Positions 19,328-27,928 of a DNA stretch of 64,000 bases are shown here, piece by piece. The stretch comes from Roseburia inulinivorans DSM 16841 (GTDB taxonomy: Bacteria > Bacillota > Clostridia > Lachnospirales > Lachnospiraceae), in assembly GCF_000174195.1 (NCBI RefSeq), contig NZ_ACFY01000154.1:27769-91768 (forward strand). The letters are read 5' to 3'. The notes under the pieces were generated by a model. It saw only the letters and a program-made list of their open reading frames with translations, was not told the DNA's origin and searched no databases. Numbering within the stretch: position 1 is the first letter of the stretch; each line of letters opens with the position of its first letter. The translations under genes and the position numbers were made by a program.

Positions 19328-19431
19328 ATGAATCACTCATTTGGCTTTCAAAACCTGTAGGATTCAATTCCCACAACATTTATATGTAACTAAATTGCGT
19401 ACAATTCATTATCAAAGGAGATTTCGCACAC

Positions 19432-19881
19432 ATGAAATTTGTAATACAGCGTGTTACAAACGCATCCTGCACCGTAGAGGAAAACATCACCGGAAGCATT
19501 CAAAAGGGTTTTCTTGTCCTTATCGGAATATCAGATCAGGATACCATACAGATTGCTGATAAAATGATCAAAAAACTGCTTGGAATGCGTATTTTTGAAG
19601 ATTCTGATGGAAAAACAAATCTGTCCCTGCATGATGTAGACGGAGAATTGCTGTTAATTTCCCAATTTACATTATATGCAGACTGCAGGAAAGGAAACCG
19701 TCCATCCTTTACAAACGCAGGAAAACCTGATATGGCAAAACAAATGTACGAATATATCATTGATCAGTGCAAAAAAGAAATTCCGGTTGTTGAACAGGGA
19801 ATCTTTGGCGCTGACATGAAAATTTCGCTTTTAAACGATGGACCATTTACAATCATATTAGATTCTGCTGAAATATGTTAA
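19432..19881 (+). CDS. dtd: D-aminoacyl-tRNA deacylase
   Basis: A 149-residue DTD that hydrolyses D-amino acids from mischarged tRNA. The start MKFVIQRVTNASCTVEE, the active-site segment SQFTLYADCRKGNRPSF and the C-terminal NDGPFTIILDS motif (cross-subunit Gly-Pro in the family) are intact. An AAAGGAG site precedes the ATG. The integrated element begins about 100 bases downstream. Confidence 0.97.
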   Translation: MKFVIQRVTNASCTVEENITGSIQKGFLVLIGISDQDTIQIADKMIKKLLGMRIFEDSDGKTNLSLHDVDGELLLISQFTLYADCRKGNRPSFTNAGKPDMAKQMYEYIIDQCKKEIPVVEQGIFGADMKISLLNDGPFTIILDSAEIC

Positions 19882-19983
19882 ACCCTTGAAAACAAATGGC
19901 TGCAAAGGATTTTATAATATTTATTTTATCATCCGCTGGTGACAGCATTGTGGCTCTGTAAATCTATTTATTCGCAAAACACA

Positions 19984-20012
19984 AGTTTAACGAATAGTTG
20001 GCTTATTTCAAT
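19984..20012 (+). repeat. Left att/dif-like repeat of the integrated element
   Basis: This 29-bp sequence (begins AGTTTAACGAAT, ends GGCTTATTTCAAT) is repeated exactly at 23651-23679. On the opposite strand the end ATTCGTTAAAC resembles the XerD arm of dif (TTATGTTAAAT). The following ~60 bp also resemble those after the right copy (shared TTCAGAC and ACGTTCCGCAACGGCTTTTT) but with many differences. Confidence 0.7.
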
Positions 20013-20070
20013 GTGTTTTCCCGGGGGTTTTGATTCCCGGTTCAGACTACGTTCCGCAACGGCTTTTTTA

Positions 20071-21173
20071 TCAACGCTCAAAATCAAAACCATCGTCATA
20101 ATCAAGTTCTAATTCATCAGTGACGTTGTTGATTCGATTTTGTTCATTTGCAATAAAATCCTTTAAGTCTGCATTTTTCTGTGTTAGATTTTCCAGATTT
20201 TCAAGTTCCATTTCCTGTGATTTCAAAAGCTTATTAATTTTACCTTTGAGTTTCATAGTCTCGTTGAAGCATTTACTGTAATTACTTTTGACCGTCTCAA
20301 AATCTTTTGTCTTGGAATCCAACGCAGTTCTGAGACTTTCATTCTCCATTTTGAGATTCTCATTCTCAGTTTTGAGACTGTTATTCTCGGAACGCATGTC
20401 TTGCAACTCGCTATCTAACTCCATCATTTCCATCTGATTTTCTGCCATTTTATCCGTCTGTTTTATAATCGTTTCTCTGTTCGTGTCAATCATTTTGTTC
20501 TGGGTGTCTACGACACGCTGTAATTCATTTCTAGCTATATTTGTTTCGCTTTTGAGTTCCTCTACACTTTTGTGTTGTGGGTCTCTGTACGTCCGAAATG
20601 ACACTCCGAACTCTCTAAGACACATATCGTCTACCACTTTTGTTGCTCTTGCCAGATTCGCTTTTGTCATAAATGCCTTGCAATTCACTCCCTTGCCCTC
20701 GACAAATGGAGTTGCAACGCCGTGTGCGTGTACTAAGGATGTACACTCTTTATGCAGTTTAGGGTCATAATACTGATGGACTTCGTCAACGTGAATCTCC
20801 ATGCCATGCCAGTTTTTCTCTCCAAAGTATTCTTTCATGCAGTCGTTGACCTTGTTAAAAAACTCCTTGGTTCTGCCTTGTTCTGTGACTTCTTCAGGAC
20901 ACGGAATGTTTACCATTAACGCTTCTACTCTGTCCTTTTTAAACGCTTTGGTGGGAGAACTGCGTCGACTTCCTTAAGTCGTTTCTCTGCATTGTCAACA
21001 GCTTCTGCATAACTGTTACAACCCACGTAGAAATTACCGGGAGACAGTTCCGGGTTTATATTCTCATTGCTGTGATTACGGTTGTCATTTTCATCTCCAT
21101 GTCTGTCCATGTGTAAAGTTTTTACGATTTTCAATTTTCGGATTCCAATTTTTTCCAAGTGTGTGCTTGCCAT
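20071..21173 (-). CDS. mob: MobV-family relaxase (Mob/Pre), one apparent frameshift
   Basis: About 367 residues after restoring one missing base in the T-run at 20936-20940, which joins LPPKRLKK to DRVEALMVNIPCPEE. The N-terminal region has the MobV layout: RHGDENDNRNHSNENINPEL with SPGN (motif 1) and the histidine-rich metal site IHVDEVHQYYD with VHAHGVATPF (motif 3). The C-terminal ~150 residues are a long coiled coil. Relaxases of this family nick oriT and pilot single-stranded DNA into a conjugation channel supplied by another element. It lies downstream of rep on the same strand. Confidence 0.82.
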
Positions 21174-21211
21174 AATTTTAGGTCTTCCTTTCTGTTCTAA
21201 GTTTTTGATAA

Positions 21212-21253
21212 CCTAAATATGGTGTATACGCACACCCATAAACTTCGTTTAGG
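21212..21253. other. Candidate oriT upstream of mob
   Basis: Nested inverted repeats: CCTAAA (21212-21217) with TTTAGG (21248-21253), and inside them GGTGT (21221-21225) with ACACC (21232-21236). On the minus strand this reads GGGTGTGCGTATACACC, similar in style to MobV nick regions (GTGTG followed by TATAC). It lies ~40 bases before mob. A second hairpin, CAAGGGGA/TCCCCTTG, is at 21315-21331. Confidence 0.45.
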
Positions 21254-21366
21254 TGTACCTCCTTATACCTTAAGTTGGTCTGCGCTACGCTTGACCCCCT
21301 TAAGGTACTCGTCGCAAGGGGATTCCCCTTGACCCCTTTTTCCGGGATTCCGCACCCCCGGGGATT

Positions 21367-22842
21367 TTATTTACCGGGTGTCCATACCCAGTTCTTTGCT
21401 TTCTCTTCCGAAGTCTGAACATCCTCTTTTTTCTTTCCGTAATTTTTAAATTCATCCGGGATGTCCTCGACGTCCTCAATCTTTTTAATATCGTTATCCT
21501 TTAACTTTATCACACTGTCTAAGACTGGTTTTGTCATATCCACGATTACAACCTCTTTTGCTTGTCCTGCAAGTCTCTGACTGACTTTCGCAAATGACCC
21601 GACCAAACCGTTATAACTTATGTACTCCATATATTCTCTTGTTCCGTTGAATACACCTTTATTAAATAATAAATCGTAATCATCTTCACGAAGACACATG
21701 ATAATCGGAAATCGCCTATATGCTTGAGAACTGTCTTCACCGCTGTGCATAACTCCTCGTTTATCTACATATGCCCCGGCGAGACCATCTAAGAATTTAT
21801 TATAAGGTTCAATTCCGTTGATGATATTAATTGGGTTTGTAAGACGGACAGAACCGAATTTAATGTTATGTCTTGCGTCTGTTGGGTGAGGGTCTAAAAT
21901 ATCGAATAACTCGTTTCGTTCGAATCTCTGAACCAGGTCTGTACTTCTACAGTCGTTCCAGATAATAACTGGTTCTCCATCGTACCCCTCAAAACTTGTA
22001 TTCGCACCGCCTGCTTCGAAATATGCTTTCTCCATGTCTGGATATAAAACATGTGCAATAGCTTTTGAAGCCGTGTTTTTACCAATTCCACCGGCACCGT
22101 CCAGATAGATATTTATTCTTAAATCCGGCATTTTGGCAAAAGCTGCAAGGTATTTAGACCGGCATTTATCAAGAAAAGTCATATCTTTTAAATACGCATC
22201 TTCATTTTCTGCAATAACTTCTGAAATACTCATGCCCTCATAAGCTACCTTGTGGCGATAATAATCTTTAGGAGATTTATTACCATATCTAGCTTCCCGG
22301 ATATCAGCTTCATCAATCATTGCCCGGAAATCGAAATTCGCAATGACTTTCTCGTCTGGATACCGATGTTTTCCTTTTGCCTGTTCTTTTTCCGATTCGT
22401 GTGTAAGATAGCGAAGTAAATCCACGAATGTAAGCTGTCCGTCTCTTTCTCCTTTTCTGTATCGTGCTCCGTCTACATACTGAACCGGTATTCCAAGCCA
22501 GTCCGCAACTGTTTCCAAATCTGTATTTCTGTCCGTTCTGAAAACCACATGAAAATGCGGTGGTTTCTTATCCCCAGCTTTTTTCCAATGGTTTTTCTTC
22601 ACGTATTCTTCGAGAGACGTTTCTTTCTTTTCCTCTTCTGATAACTTCTCGTATTCTTTCTTACAGCGGTTCAAATCGTTCTCTTCGTCTTCCTCGTCGA
22701 AATCCTCTTCATCGTGGAGAATGTAAGCGAGTAACTTTATTGTTCTCCGGTCGAAAAGACTTTTAATCTGTTCCTCTGTAATTAAAACCTCACCAGTTAT
22801 CGGATGTTTACAATACTGCATAATGTTAAACACTTTTGGCAT
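21367..22842 (-). CDS. rep: Rolling-circle Rep: HUH endonuclease fused to SF3 helicase (CRESS-like)
   Basis: A 491-residue initiator. Endonuclease part: HUH motif PPHFHVVF (~residues 94-101) and a candidate tyrosine motif near residues 145-161 (LRYLTHESE, KHRYPDEKV). Helicase part: Walker A DGAGGIGKNTASKA (~248-261), Walker B-like EPVIIWNDCR (~290-299), motif C-like NPINIINGIEPYN (~336-348) and an Arg pair in QAYRRFPII. This two-domain order is that of CRESS-DNA virus Reps and related bacterial plasmid Reps. An acidic insert (~44-58) separates motif I from the HUH. Start chosen eight bases after GAGGT. It should nick the origin and unwind the element. Confidence 0.83.
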   Translation of the reverse strand: MPKVFNIMQYCKHPITGEVLITEEQIKSLFDRRTIKLLAYILHDEEDFDEEDEENDLNRCKKEYEKLSEEEKKETSLEEYVKKNHWKKAGDKKPPHFHVVFRTDRNTDLETVADWLGIPVQYVDGARYRKGERDGQLTFVDLLRYLTHESEKEQAKGKHRYPDEKVIANFDFRAMIDEADIREARYGNKSPKDYYRHKVAYEGMSISEVIAENEDAYLKDMTFLDKCRSKYLAAFAKMPDLRINIYLDGAGGIGKNTASKAIAHVLYPDMEKAYFEAGGANTSFEGYDGEPVIIWNDCRSTDLVQRFERNELFDILDPHPTDARHNIKFGSVRLTNPINIINGIEPYNKFLDGLAGAYVDKRGVMHSGEDSSQAYRRFPIIMCLREDDYDLLFNKGVFNGTREYMEYISYNGLVGSFAKVSQRLAGQAKEVVIVDMTKPVLDSVIKLKDNDIKKIEDVEDIPDEFKNYGKKKEDVQTSEEKAKNWVWTPGK

Positions 22843-22892
22843 AACCATTTACCTCGTTTTTCTTTCGATTTGAGCAGTCAGATACCGAAAAT

Positions 22893-23045
22893 GTACCTTG
22901 GATTTCGAAAACGTACCTTGGTGTACCTTGACCCAAAACACAAGCCCTATTTTGGGTCAAGCCTTATAAATAGCGGGTTTGAGAGGTATGACGTACCCAC
23001 GTACCTTGGGTTTTCAAATATTTCTTTTCTCAAAATGTACCTTGG
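22893..23045. repeat. Iteron-like repeats and hairpin upstream of rep (candidate origin)
   Basis: Five copies of GTACCTTG start at 22893, 22913, 22923, 23001 and 23037; the first two are 20 bp apart. Between copies three and four is a perfect 12-bp inverted repeat, CTTGACCCAAAA (22927-22938) and TTTTGGGTCAAG (22950-22961), with an 11-nt loop. This is the pattern expected of a Rep-binding double-strand origin or an autoregulated rep promoter. Confidence 0.6.
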
Positions 23046-23061
23046 TCTTTTATCATTTCCA

Positions 23062-23650
23062 AAGTACGTCTCTGCTCGGTACTTAATATGGTTTTCGCCG
23101 GTGCAGACTAAGAACGATTATGGTATTGTATTGTGTCTAGTTGGAATACAACTTACCGTAATTGTTTATTCTGCGTATTCAATTAAATATATTTTATATG
23201 CGATTCTGTCGTTAACAGTGCTAAAGTTCTACGATTCAAAGCCCTCTGTTAACGATTTGAAGCGCATAATAAGCCCTAACGGGCGGTCAACATAGGAAGT
23301 TTGTCTGGTTGGTTTAAAAGCTTAATTTGTCCGGTTAAAGGGATAATCTATATCGGCTGTTTTTAAGTACGCTGTCTACAACTGCTCTCACGTATTCGGT
23401 GTTGCGGTTCTACCCTCGTCGCTCAACTATCTCGTTAAACTTGGAGTTTTCCGCAATCTGGCGACCCGTTCCGACCGGAGTGAATCCGGTCTCCACCGCA
23501 AGACTGTTCCGTTCGGTCGGTCAGAAATGCTGAACCCAGTCTGTAGACAGAAAAAGAGAGGGACAGAAGAATCATTTCTTCTCTCCCTCTCTGCACGACG
23601 GTCTGCGCAACGTCCACCGGACGTTACTCCGACTTTCGGAAAACCGGGTG
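23062..23650. other. Non-coding hairpin-rich region of the element
   Basis: I see no supportable gene here. The right part holds three strong hairpins: GACCGGA/TCCGGTC (23473-23491), a 9+7-bp stem with a 4-nt loop at 23555-23592 (AGAGAGGGA...TCCCTCTCT), and AACGTCC/GGACGTT (23609-23625). In a rolling-circle replicon a cluster like this could be a single-strand origin; a structured RNA is also possible. Confidence 0.45.
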
Positions 23651-23679
23651 AGTTTAACGAATAGTTGGCTTATTTCAAT
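23651..23679 (+). repeat. Right att/dif-like repeat of the integrated element
   Basis: Identical over 29 bp to 19984-20012. The sequence after it (to ~23737) carries the shared tail ACGTTCCGCAACGGCTTTTT. If recombination occurs in the core, this copy joins element DNA on the left to host DNA on the right. Confidence 0.7.
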
Positions 23680-23739
23680 AAGTTTCCCAGGATTACATTC
23701 CCAGATTCAGACAACGTTCCGCAACGGCTTTTTATCAAA

Positions 23740-23769
23740 AATCCCTCATGGAGTTTTCCATGAGGGATT
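23740..23769. terminator. Terminator after the cytidylate kinase-like gene
   Basis: AATCCCTCATGGA (23740-23752) pairs perfectly with TCCATGAGGGATT (23757-23769) around GTTT. On the minus strand it is followed by T-rich sequence, so it ends the gene at 23808-24437. Confidence 0.85.
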
Positions 23770-23807
23770 ACACATTTCAATTCAGATTATAAACTTCATG
23801 ATTCATT

Positions 23808-24437
23808 TTATTTCATTGCATCCATCAATTCTCTGAACTTCAGGATCATTTCCACGCAGTTATCAGTGCCAAGCTTACCAGCATCAAGAGAAAGATTATA
23901 ACTCTTAGAATCTCCCCATTTCTTGCTTGTATAATAGTTATAGTAGCTTGCACGCTGTTTATCCGTCTTATTGATGATATCTCTGGCTTTATTCTCTGTA
24001 ATATTCAGATTCTTGCTGACATTTTTGATACGTACATCCAAGTCTGCATGAATAAAAATATTGATACAATCAGGGTTATCAGATAATGCATAATCTGCAC
24101 AGCGTCCGACAATCACGCAGGATTCTTTTTCTGCAATTTTCTTGATCGTTTCAAACTGCGCCAGAAAAACTTTGTGATTTAATGGCATATCCAAAAACGG
24201 TGCTGCAGAATAACCACTGACAGAATATGTATCCATAACTAAAGAATATAAAAAACTGTTTGTCGGTTTTTCGTCATGGTTCTCAAAGATCTCTTCACAA
24301 AATCCGCTGTCTTTTGCAGCCTGCTGTAAAAGTTCTTTATCGTAAAGCTTAATACCAAGCTTTGCAGCAAGTTTTTCACCTACTTCTCTTCCGCCGCTGC
24401 CAAATTCTCTACCGATCGTATATATTTTATTTGCCAT
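23808..24437 (-). CDS. Cytidylate kinase-like family protein
   Basis: A 209-residue P-loop kinase-like protein. The N-terminus YTIGREFGSGGREVGEKLA carries a phosphate-binding loop variant with GSGG in place of the usual GxGKS. Later segments (VGRCADYALSD, NITENKARDIINKTDKQRA SYY) match the cytidylate kinase-like 2 group common in Clostridia. It is probably a nucleoside monophosphate kinase relative, but the substrate is not established. The start was set at the ATG seven codons inside the longest frame, because AAGGTGGG lies just before it. Confidence 0.82.
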   Translation of the reverse strand: MANKIYTIGREFGSGGREVGEKLAAKLGIKLYDKELLQQAAKDSGFCEEIFENHDEKPTNSFLYSLVMDTYSVSGYSAAPFLDMPLNHKVFLAQFETIKKIAEKESCVIVGRCADYALSDNPDCINIFIHADLDVRIKNVSKNLNITENKARDIINKTDKQRASYYNYYTSKKWGDSKSYNLSLDAGKLGTDNCVEMILKFRELMDAMK

Positions 24438-24592
24438 ATCAATCCCACCTTTACGCAAGTTTTTTATTTATCTTTATTATAGCGTATTTATCAAAAATTG
24501 GAAAGATTTATTTTAAATTTTCTAACATTTTTCCATAATATTGTAACTGTAAAAACTTCTTGTCCATTTATATCAAGATAATGCGTAGTATT

Positions 24593-25504
24593 TTAACGTA
24601 AGTCACGTAGTATTTTTTCAAAATATTCCGGCAATGGTGCAGAGATTTCCATGTATTCTCTGGTTCCTGGATGAATAAATCCAATGGTCATGGCGTGTAA
24701 TGTCTGTCCCTGCAATTTATAGGGACTTTTTCCATTGGAATAAAGCGTATCTCCTAATAATGGGTGCCCAATACTTGCCATGTGAACACGGATCTGGTGC
24801 GTTCTTCCGGTTTCTAACTTAAATTCCATGTAAGTATATTTATCAAAACGCTCTAAGACTTTATAGTGTGTGATTGCATCTTTTCCATTTTTTTCATTGA
24901 TGGCCATTTTCTTGCGGTCAACCGGATGTCTTCCAATCGGAGCATGGATCGTTCCCTCATCATCCCTGACAACGCCATAGACGATTCCCCGGTATCTGCG
25001 GTTTACACTGTGTTCTTTGATCTGTTCTGCAATAAAAACATGACTCTCATCATTTTTGCAGACAATCAGAGAGCCTGTGGTATCCATATCAATACGGTGT
25101 ACGATTCCCGGACGTATTTCTCCGTTGATACCGGAAAGACTATCCTTGCAGTGATACATAATCGCATTGACCAGTGTGCCACTGTAATGACCTGCTGATG
25201 GGTGCACGACCATTCCCTTCGGTTTATTGACCACTAAAAGATCATCATCCTCGTAAAGAATGTCCAGCGGGATATCTTCCGGAAGAATCTGTGTCTCTAC
25301 AGCATCCGGGATTTCTACCGTCACCAGATCTTCGGTTTTTAGCCGGTAATTTGCCTTCTGAACCTTGTCATTGACAGAGACATTTCCATCTTTAATTAAT
25401 TTCTGAAAAAAAGAGCGCGATTGCTCTGGAAAAAGGATACTTACATACTTATCCAGACGCTCGCCCTCATATTCGTATTCTACTTCAAATGTTTCTTTTT
25501 GCAT
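24593..25504 (-). CDS. rluD: RluA/RluD-family 23S rRNA pseudouridine synthase
   Basis: A 303-residue enzyme with an N-terminal S4 RNA-binding domain (RLDKYVSILFPEQSRSFFQK) and the synthase domain containing the catalytic motif HRIDMDTTGSLIV (Asp ~residue 138), RRYRGIVYG and the LETGRTHQIRVHMASIGHPL segment. It isomerises uridines in 23S rRNA. It lies downstream of lspA, a common Firmicutes pairing; the exact sites modified cannot be told from sequence. Confidence 0.93.
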   Translation of the reverse strand: MQKETFEVEYEYEGERLDKYVSILFPEQSRSFFQKLIKDGNVSVNDKVQKANYRLKTEDLVTVEIPDAVETQILPEDIPLDILYEDDDLLVVNKPKGMVVHPSAGHYSGTLVNAIMYHCKDSLSGINGEIRPGIVHRIDMDTTGSLIVCKNDESHVFIAEQIKEHSVNRRYRGIVYGVVRDDEGTIHAPIGRHPVDRKKMAINEKNGKDAITHYKVLERFDKYTYMEFKLETGRTHQIRVHMASIGHPLLGDTLYSNGKSPYKLQGQTLHAMTIGFIHPGTREYMEISAPLPEYFEKILRDLR

Positions 25505-25554
25505 ATCACTGATCCTTATTTTTCAGCAGGTCTGCATATTTGCTGTGCAGAACG

Positions 25555-26068
25555 TTAATCATGAAAAATTTTATTATAGTCCTCCTCTTTATAATAAAAC
25601 AATCCGAGAATGATCATTGCAAACGCTGCGACTGTCACATATATATCCGCTACATTAAAAACCGGAAAATCGATCAGTTTAAAATAAAAGAAATCGACCA
25701 CGTAATTGCGGAAAACACGGTCAATAAAGTTTCCCAATGCTCCGGCAAAAAACAGGATACAGATACCGTCCATCGGACGGAACTTTTTCTCGTCTGGAAT
25801 ACGTTTCAGGTAAAGATACGCGATCAGACAGAGTACGATCAGCGTAAAAAACACAAAAAAAGATCTTCTTTCCCTGTAAGATTCCAAATGCAGCTCCACG
25901 GTTTTCCAGATAATGTAACTCAAAAACTCCATCCCAGATCACGAATGGCTGTTGATTCATTAATCCATGGATTGCCATTAATTTTGTGACCTGATCGATC
26001 ACGATCAGAATGACCGACAGGATGATTCCTGTCAGTGCTTTTTTTAAAGTATTAGTTTTCTTTTCCAT
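25555..26068 (-). CDS. lspA: Lipoprotein signal peptidase (signal peptidase II), one apparent frameshift
   Basis: About 170 residues after removing one extra A in the plus-strand run at 25855-25861, which joins GILQGKKIFF to VFFTLIVLCLIAYLYL. Four membrane helices; the catalytic aspartates are in GALGNFIDRVFRNYVVDFF and FNVADIYVTV. It cleaves prolipoproteins after lipid attachment. The start MEKKTNT overlaps the 3' end of aroB by 17 bases. Confidence 0.9.
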
Positions 26069-27152
26069 AAATATAAAATATTCCTTCCAAAATCTGTTCA
26101 TCGGTCAGATTTTTTTCAATATAGGCATCTCCCGGTGTCTTTAACAGGATAAACTTAATCTGGTTTCCAACCATTTTTTTATCCAGCTTCGTTGTTCTTA
26201 ATACATCATCCGGATTCTGTCCGGATACACGGATCAGAAGTCCAAAATGCTTTAATGTCTCCTCGATAAAAGAAAGCTGCTCTTTCGTGAGATTTCCCTG
26301 TTGACAGGAAATATAAGAGGCTGCAATCATGCCTAGTCCTACACAGACACCATGTGACAATCCAAAATCCGAAAGCTTCTCCACAGCATGTCCGATGGTA
26401 TGCCCGAAATTAAGCAGCGCACGTTCCCCCTTTTCCTTTGGATCACGTTCAACCACATCCCGTTTGATCAGACAGCTCTGATAGACCATTTCCTCCAGAG
26501 TGTTATAATCTAATGCGAGAATTTCTTTCTCATGTTCATTCATCCACAGAAAATAATCGTGGTTTCTGATCAGACCATGTTTTAAAATCTCTCCAAAACC
26601 AGAGATAAGCTGGTCTTTTGGCAATGTTTTTAAAACATTTAAGTTCATATATACAAGTTTCGGCTGATAGAAGGCCCCGACCATATTCTTATACTGCATA
26701 AAATCAACACCGGTCTTGCCGCCAATGCTGCTGTCAACCTGGGAAAGAAGTGAAGTCGGTACCTGGATAAAATCAATGCCGCGCAGGTAGGTTGCTGCTG
26801 TAAATCCGGTGAGATCACCTACAACGCCTCCGCCTAATGCAATCATAAGATCATGCCGGTCAAAATGATTCTGTATTAAAAATTCATAAACACCATTGAC
26901 GGTATCTGTATTTTTGCTCGCTTCCCCCGCCTGAAATTCATAACAGAAAATCTGTGGAAAGCTTTTTGTTAAGATATTTTTCACAGTCTCTGCATAAAGT
27001 TTTGCAACATTCGAATCTGAAATAATACAGATTTTCTGGTCAGCCTGATATCCAAGCTGCTTTAACTCCTCTGCCAGCCCCTGAAAGGAATCTGTCAGTT
27101 TGATGTGATAGATCACTTTTCCATCTAAAGTTACCGGTAAATCTTTTGCCAT
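26052..27152 (-). CDS. aroB: 3-dehydroquinate synthase
   Basis: A 366-residue shikimate-pathway enzyme that makes 3-dehydroquinate from DAHP using NAD and zinc. The NAD-binding signature ALGGGVVGDLTGFTAATYLR (~residue 105), PTSLLSQVDSSIGGKTGVD and zinc-ligand region NFGHTIGHAVE are intact. The ATG after GAGGG was chosen over the upstream GTG. It lies between ylmH and lspA, away from other aro genes. Confidence 0.95.
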   Translation of the reverse strand: MAKDLPVTLDGKVIYHIKLTDSFQGLAEELKQLGYQADQKICIISDSNVAKLYAETVKNILTKSFPQIFCYEFQAGEASKNTDTVNGVYEFLIQNHFDRHDLMIALGGGVVGDLTGFTAATYLRGIDFIQVPTSLLSQVDSSIGGKTGVDFMQYKNMVGAFYQPKLVYMNLNVLKTLPKDQLISGFGEILKHGLIRNHDYFLWMNEHEKEILALDYNTLEEMVYQSCLIKRDVVERDPKEKGERALLNFGHTIGHAVEKLSDFGLSHGVCVGLGMIAASYISCQQGNLTKEQLSFIEETLKHFGLLIRVSGQNPDDVLRTTKLDKKMVGNQIKFILLKTPGDAYIEKNLTDEQILEGIFYIYGKEN

Positions 27153-27167
27153 AACGATAGCCCTCAC

Positions 27168-27917
27168 TTATCCATATAATTTATAGCGAACTTTCATTCT
27201 TCCTTTGTTTGTTTCGCCCATCTCCCGCTCAAAAACAAAACGGCCATAACCACGCACCGAGATAATATCTGCTTCCTTACAGCGATAGGATGGATTCTGA
27301 ACACATTTGCCATTCACAAATACTTTTTCCGCCTTGAAAAATTCCAATGCCTGGCTTCTGGAAAATTTGTAGACACATGCGATCATGCTGTCTAAACGGT
27401 TCGAAGTGATGATTCCATCTTTTTCTTCAAATTTCTGCTGCTGTCCTAACGCATCTGCTGACACAGGAGATAGCTTTACAACTGTATGACGTATTTTATC
27501 AAGATTCTCCATAAAATAAGGCGCCATACTCTCCTCACAGATTAAAAAATATTTGTCCTCACAGATTACAATATCGCCTAATTTTGAGCGGTCAACACCA
27601 AGATTCATCATAGAACCTAAAATATCCCTGTGTCCTAATTTTTCTGCAAACTTTGGATAAGATGGAACAATCTCAAGATATGCAATTGGAAACTGCCACT
27701 CATAATAAAGAGCATCAGGTATAAATGCAACTATCTGACGCTCTGCAAAAGGAACACCTCCAGAAGCTTCTGTCTTTGTCTCAAAAAACTTTTCGTTCTG
27801 GTGGTAAATATTCAGTTCATTTAAATTAAGGAAATCGCTGAATAAAACGATTCCCTTTCTATTTGCCTGTCTGGATAAATCTATTAACTTCTTTTTGCAA
27901 AGTTCCTGCTCATTCAT
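27168..27917 (-). CDS. ylmH: S4-domain RNA-binding protein YlmH
   Basis: A 249-residue protein with a C-terminal S4 domain (RLDSMIACVYKFSRSQALEF then KVFVNGKCVQNPSYRCKEAD). YlmH homologues bind RNA and ribosomes and are encoded with sepF in the division cluster; in Bacillus YlmH acts on stalled ribosomes. Here it follows sepF by 11 bases. Confidence 0.92.
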   Translation of the reverse strand: MNEQELCKKKLIDLSRQANRKGIVLFSDFLNLNELNIYHQNEKFFETKTEASGGVPFAERQIVAFIPDALYYEWQFPIAYLEIVPSYPKFAEKLGHRDILGSMMNLGVDRSKLGDIVICEDKYFLICEESMAPYFMENLDKIRHTVVKLSPVSADALGQQQKFEEKDGIITSNRLDSMIACVYKFSRSQALEFFKAEKVFVNGKCVQNPSYRCKEADIISVRGYGRFVFEREMGETNKGRMKVRYKLYG

Positions 27918-27928
27918 AATGTCGTTCT

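Larger units (their letters stand above)
19984..23679. mobile_element. Integrated mobilizable plasmid-like element (MobV + HUH-SF3 Rep)
   Basis: A 3.7-kb insertion between dtd and a kinase gene, bounded by identical 29-bp repeats. Contents on the minus strand: rep (21367-22842) and mob (20071-21173), with a palindromic, candidate oriT region between them, and an iteron/hairpin region upstream of rep. There is no integrase or transposase. The layout is that of a small rolling-circle mobilizable plasmid that integrates through host Xer-type recombination; this mechanism is inference from the repeats. Confidence 0.75.

Noticed and set aside
20013..20045. A tRNA T-arm-like piece (GGTTTTGATTCCCGG) after the left repeat
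   Set aside because: The rest of a tRNA (acceptor, D and anticodon arms) cannot be found upstream, and the matching tail of the right repeat does not keep the pairing.
22804..23295. A 163-codon plus-strand open frame upstream of rep
   Set aside because: It overlaps the rep start and runs through the iterons and palindrome. The product is low-complexity and hydrophobic with no family features, and there is no ribosome binding site.
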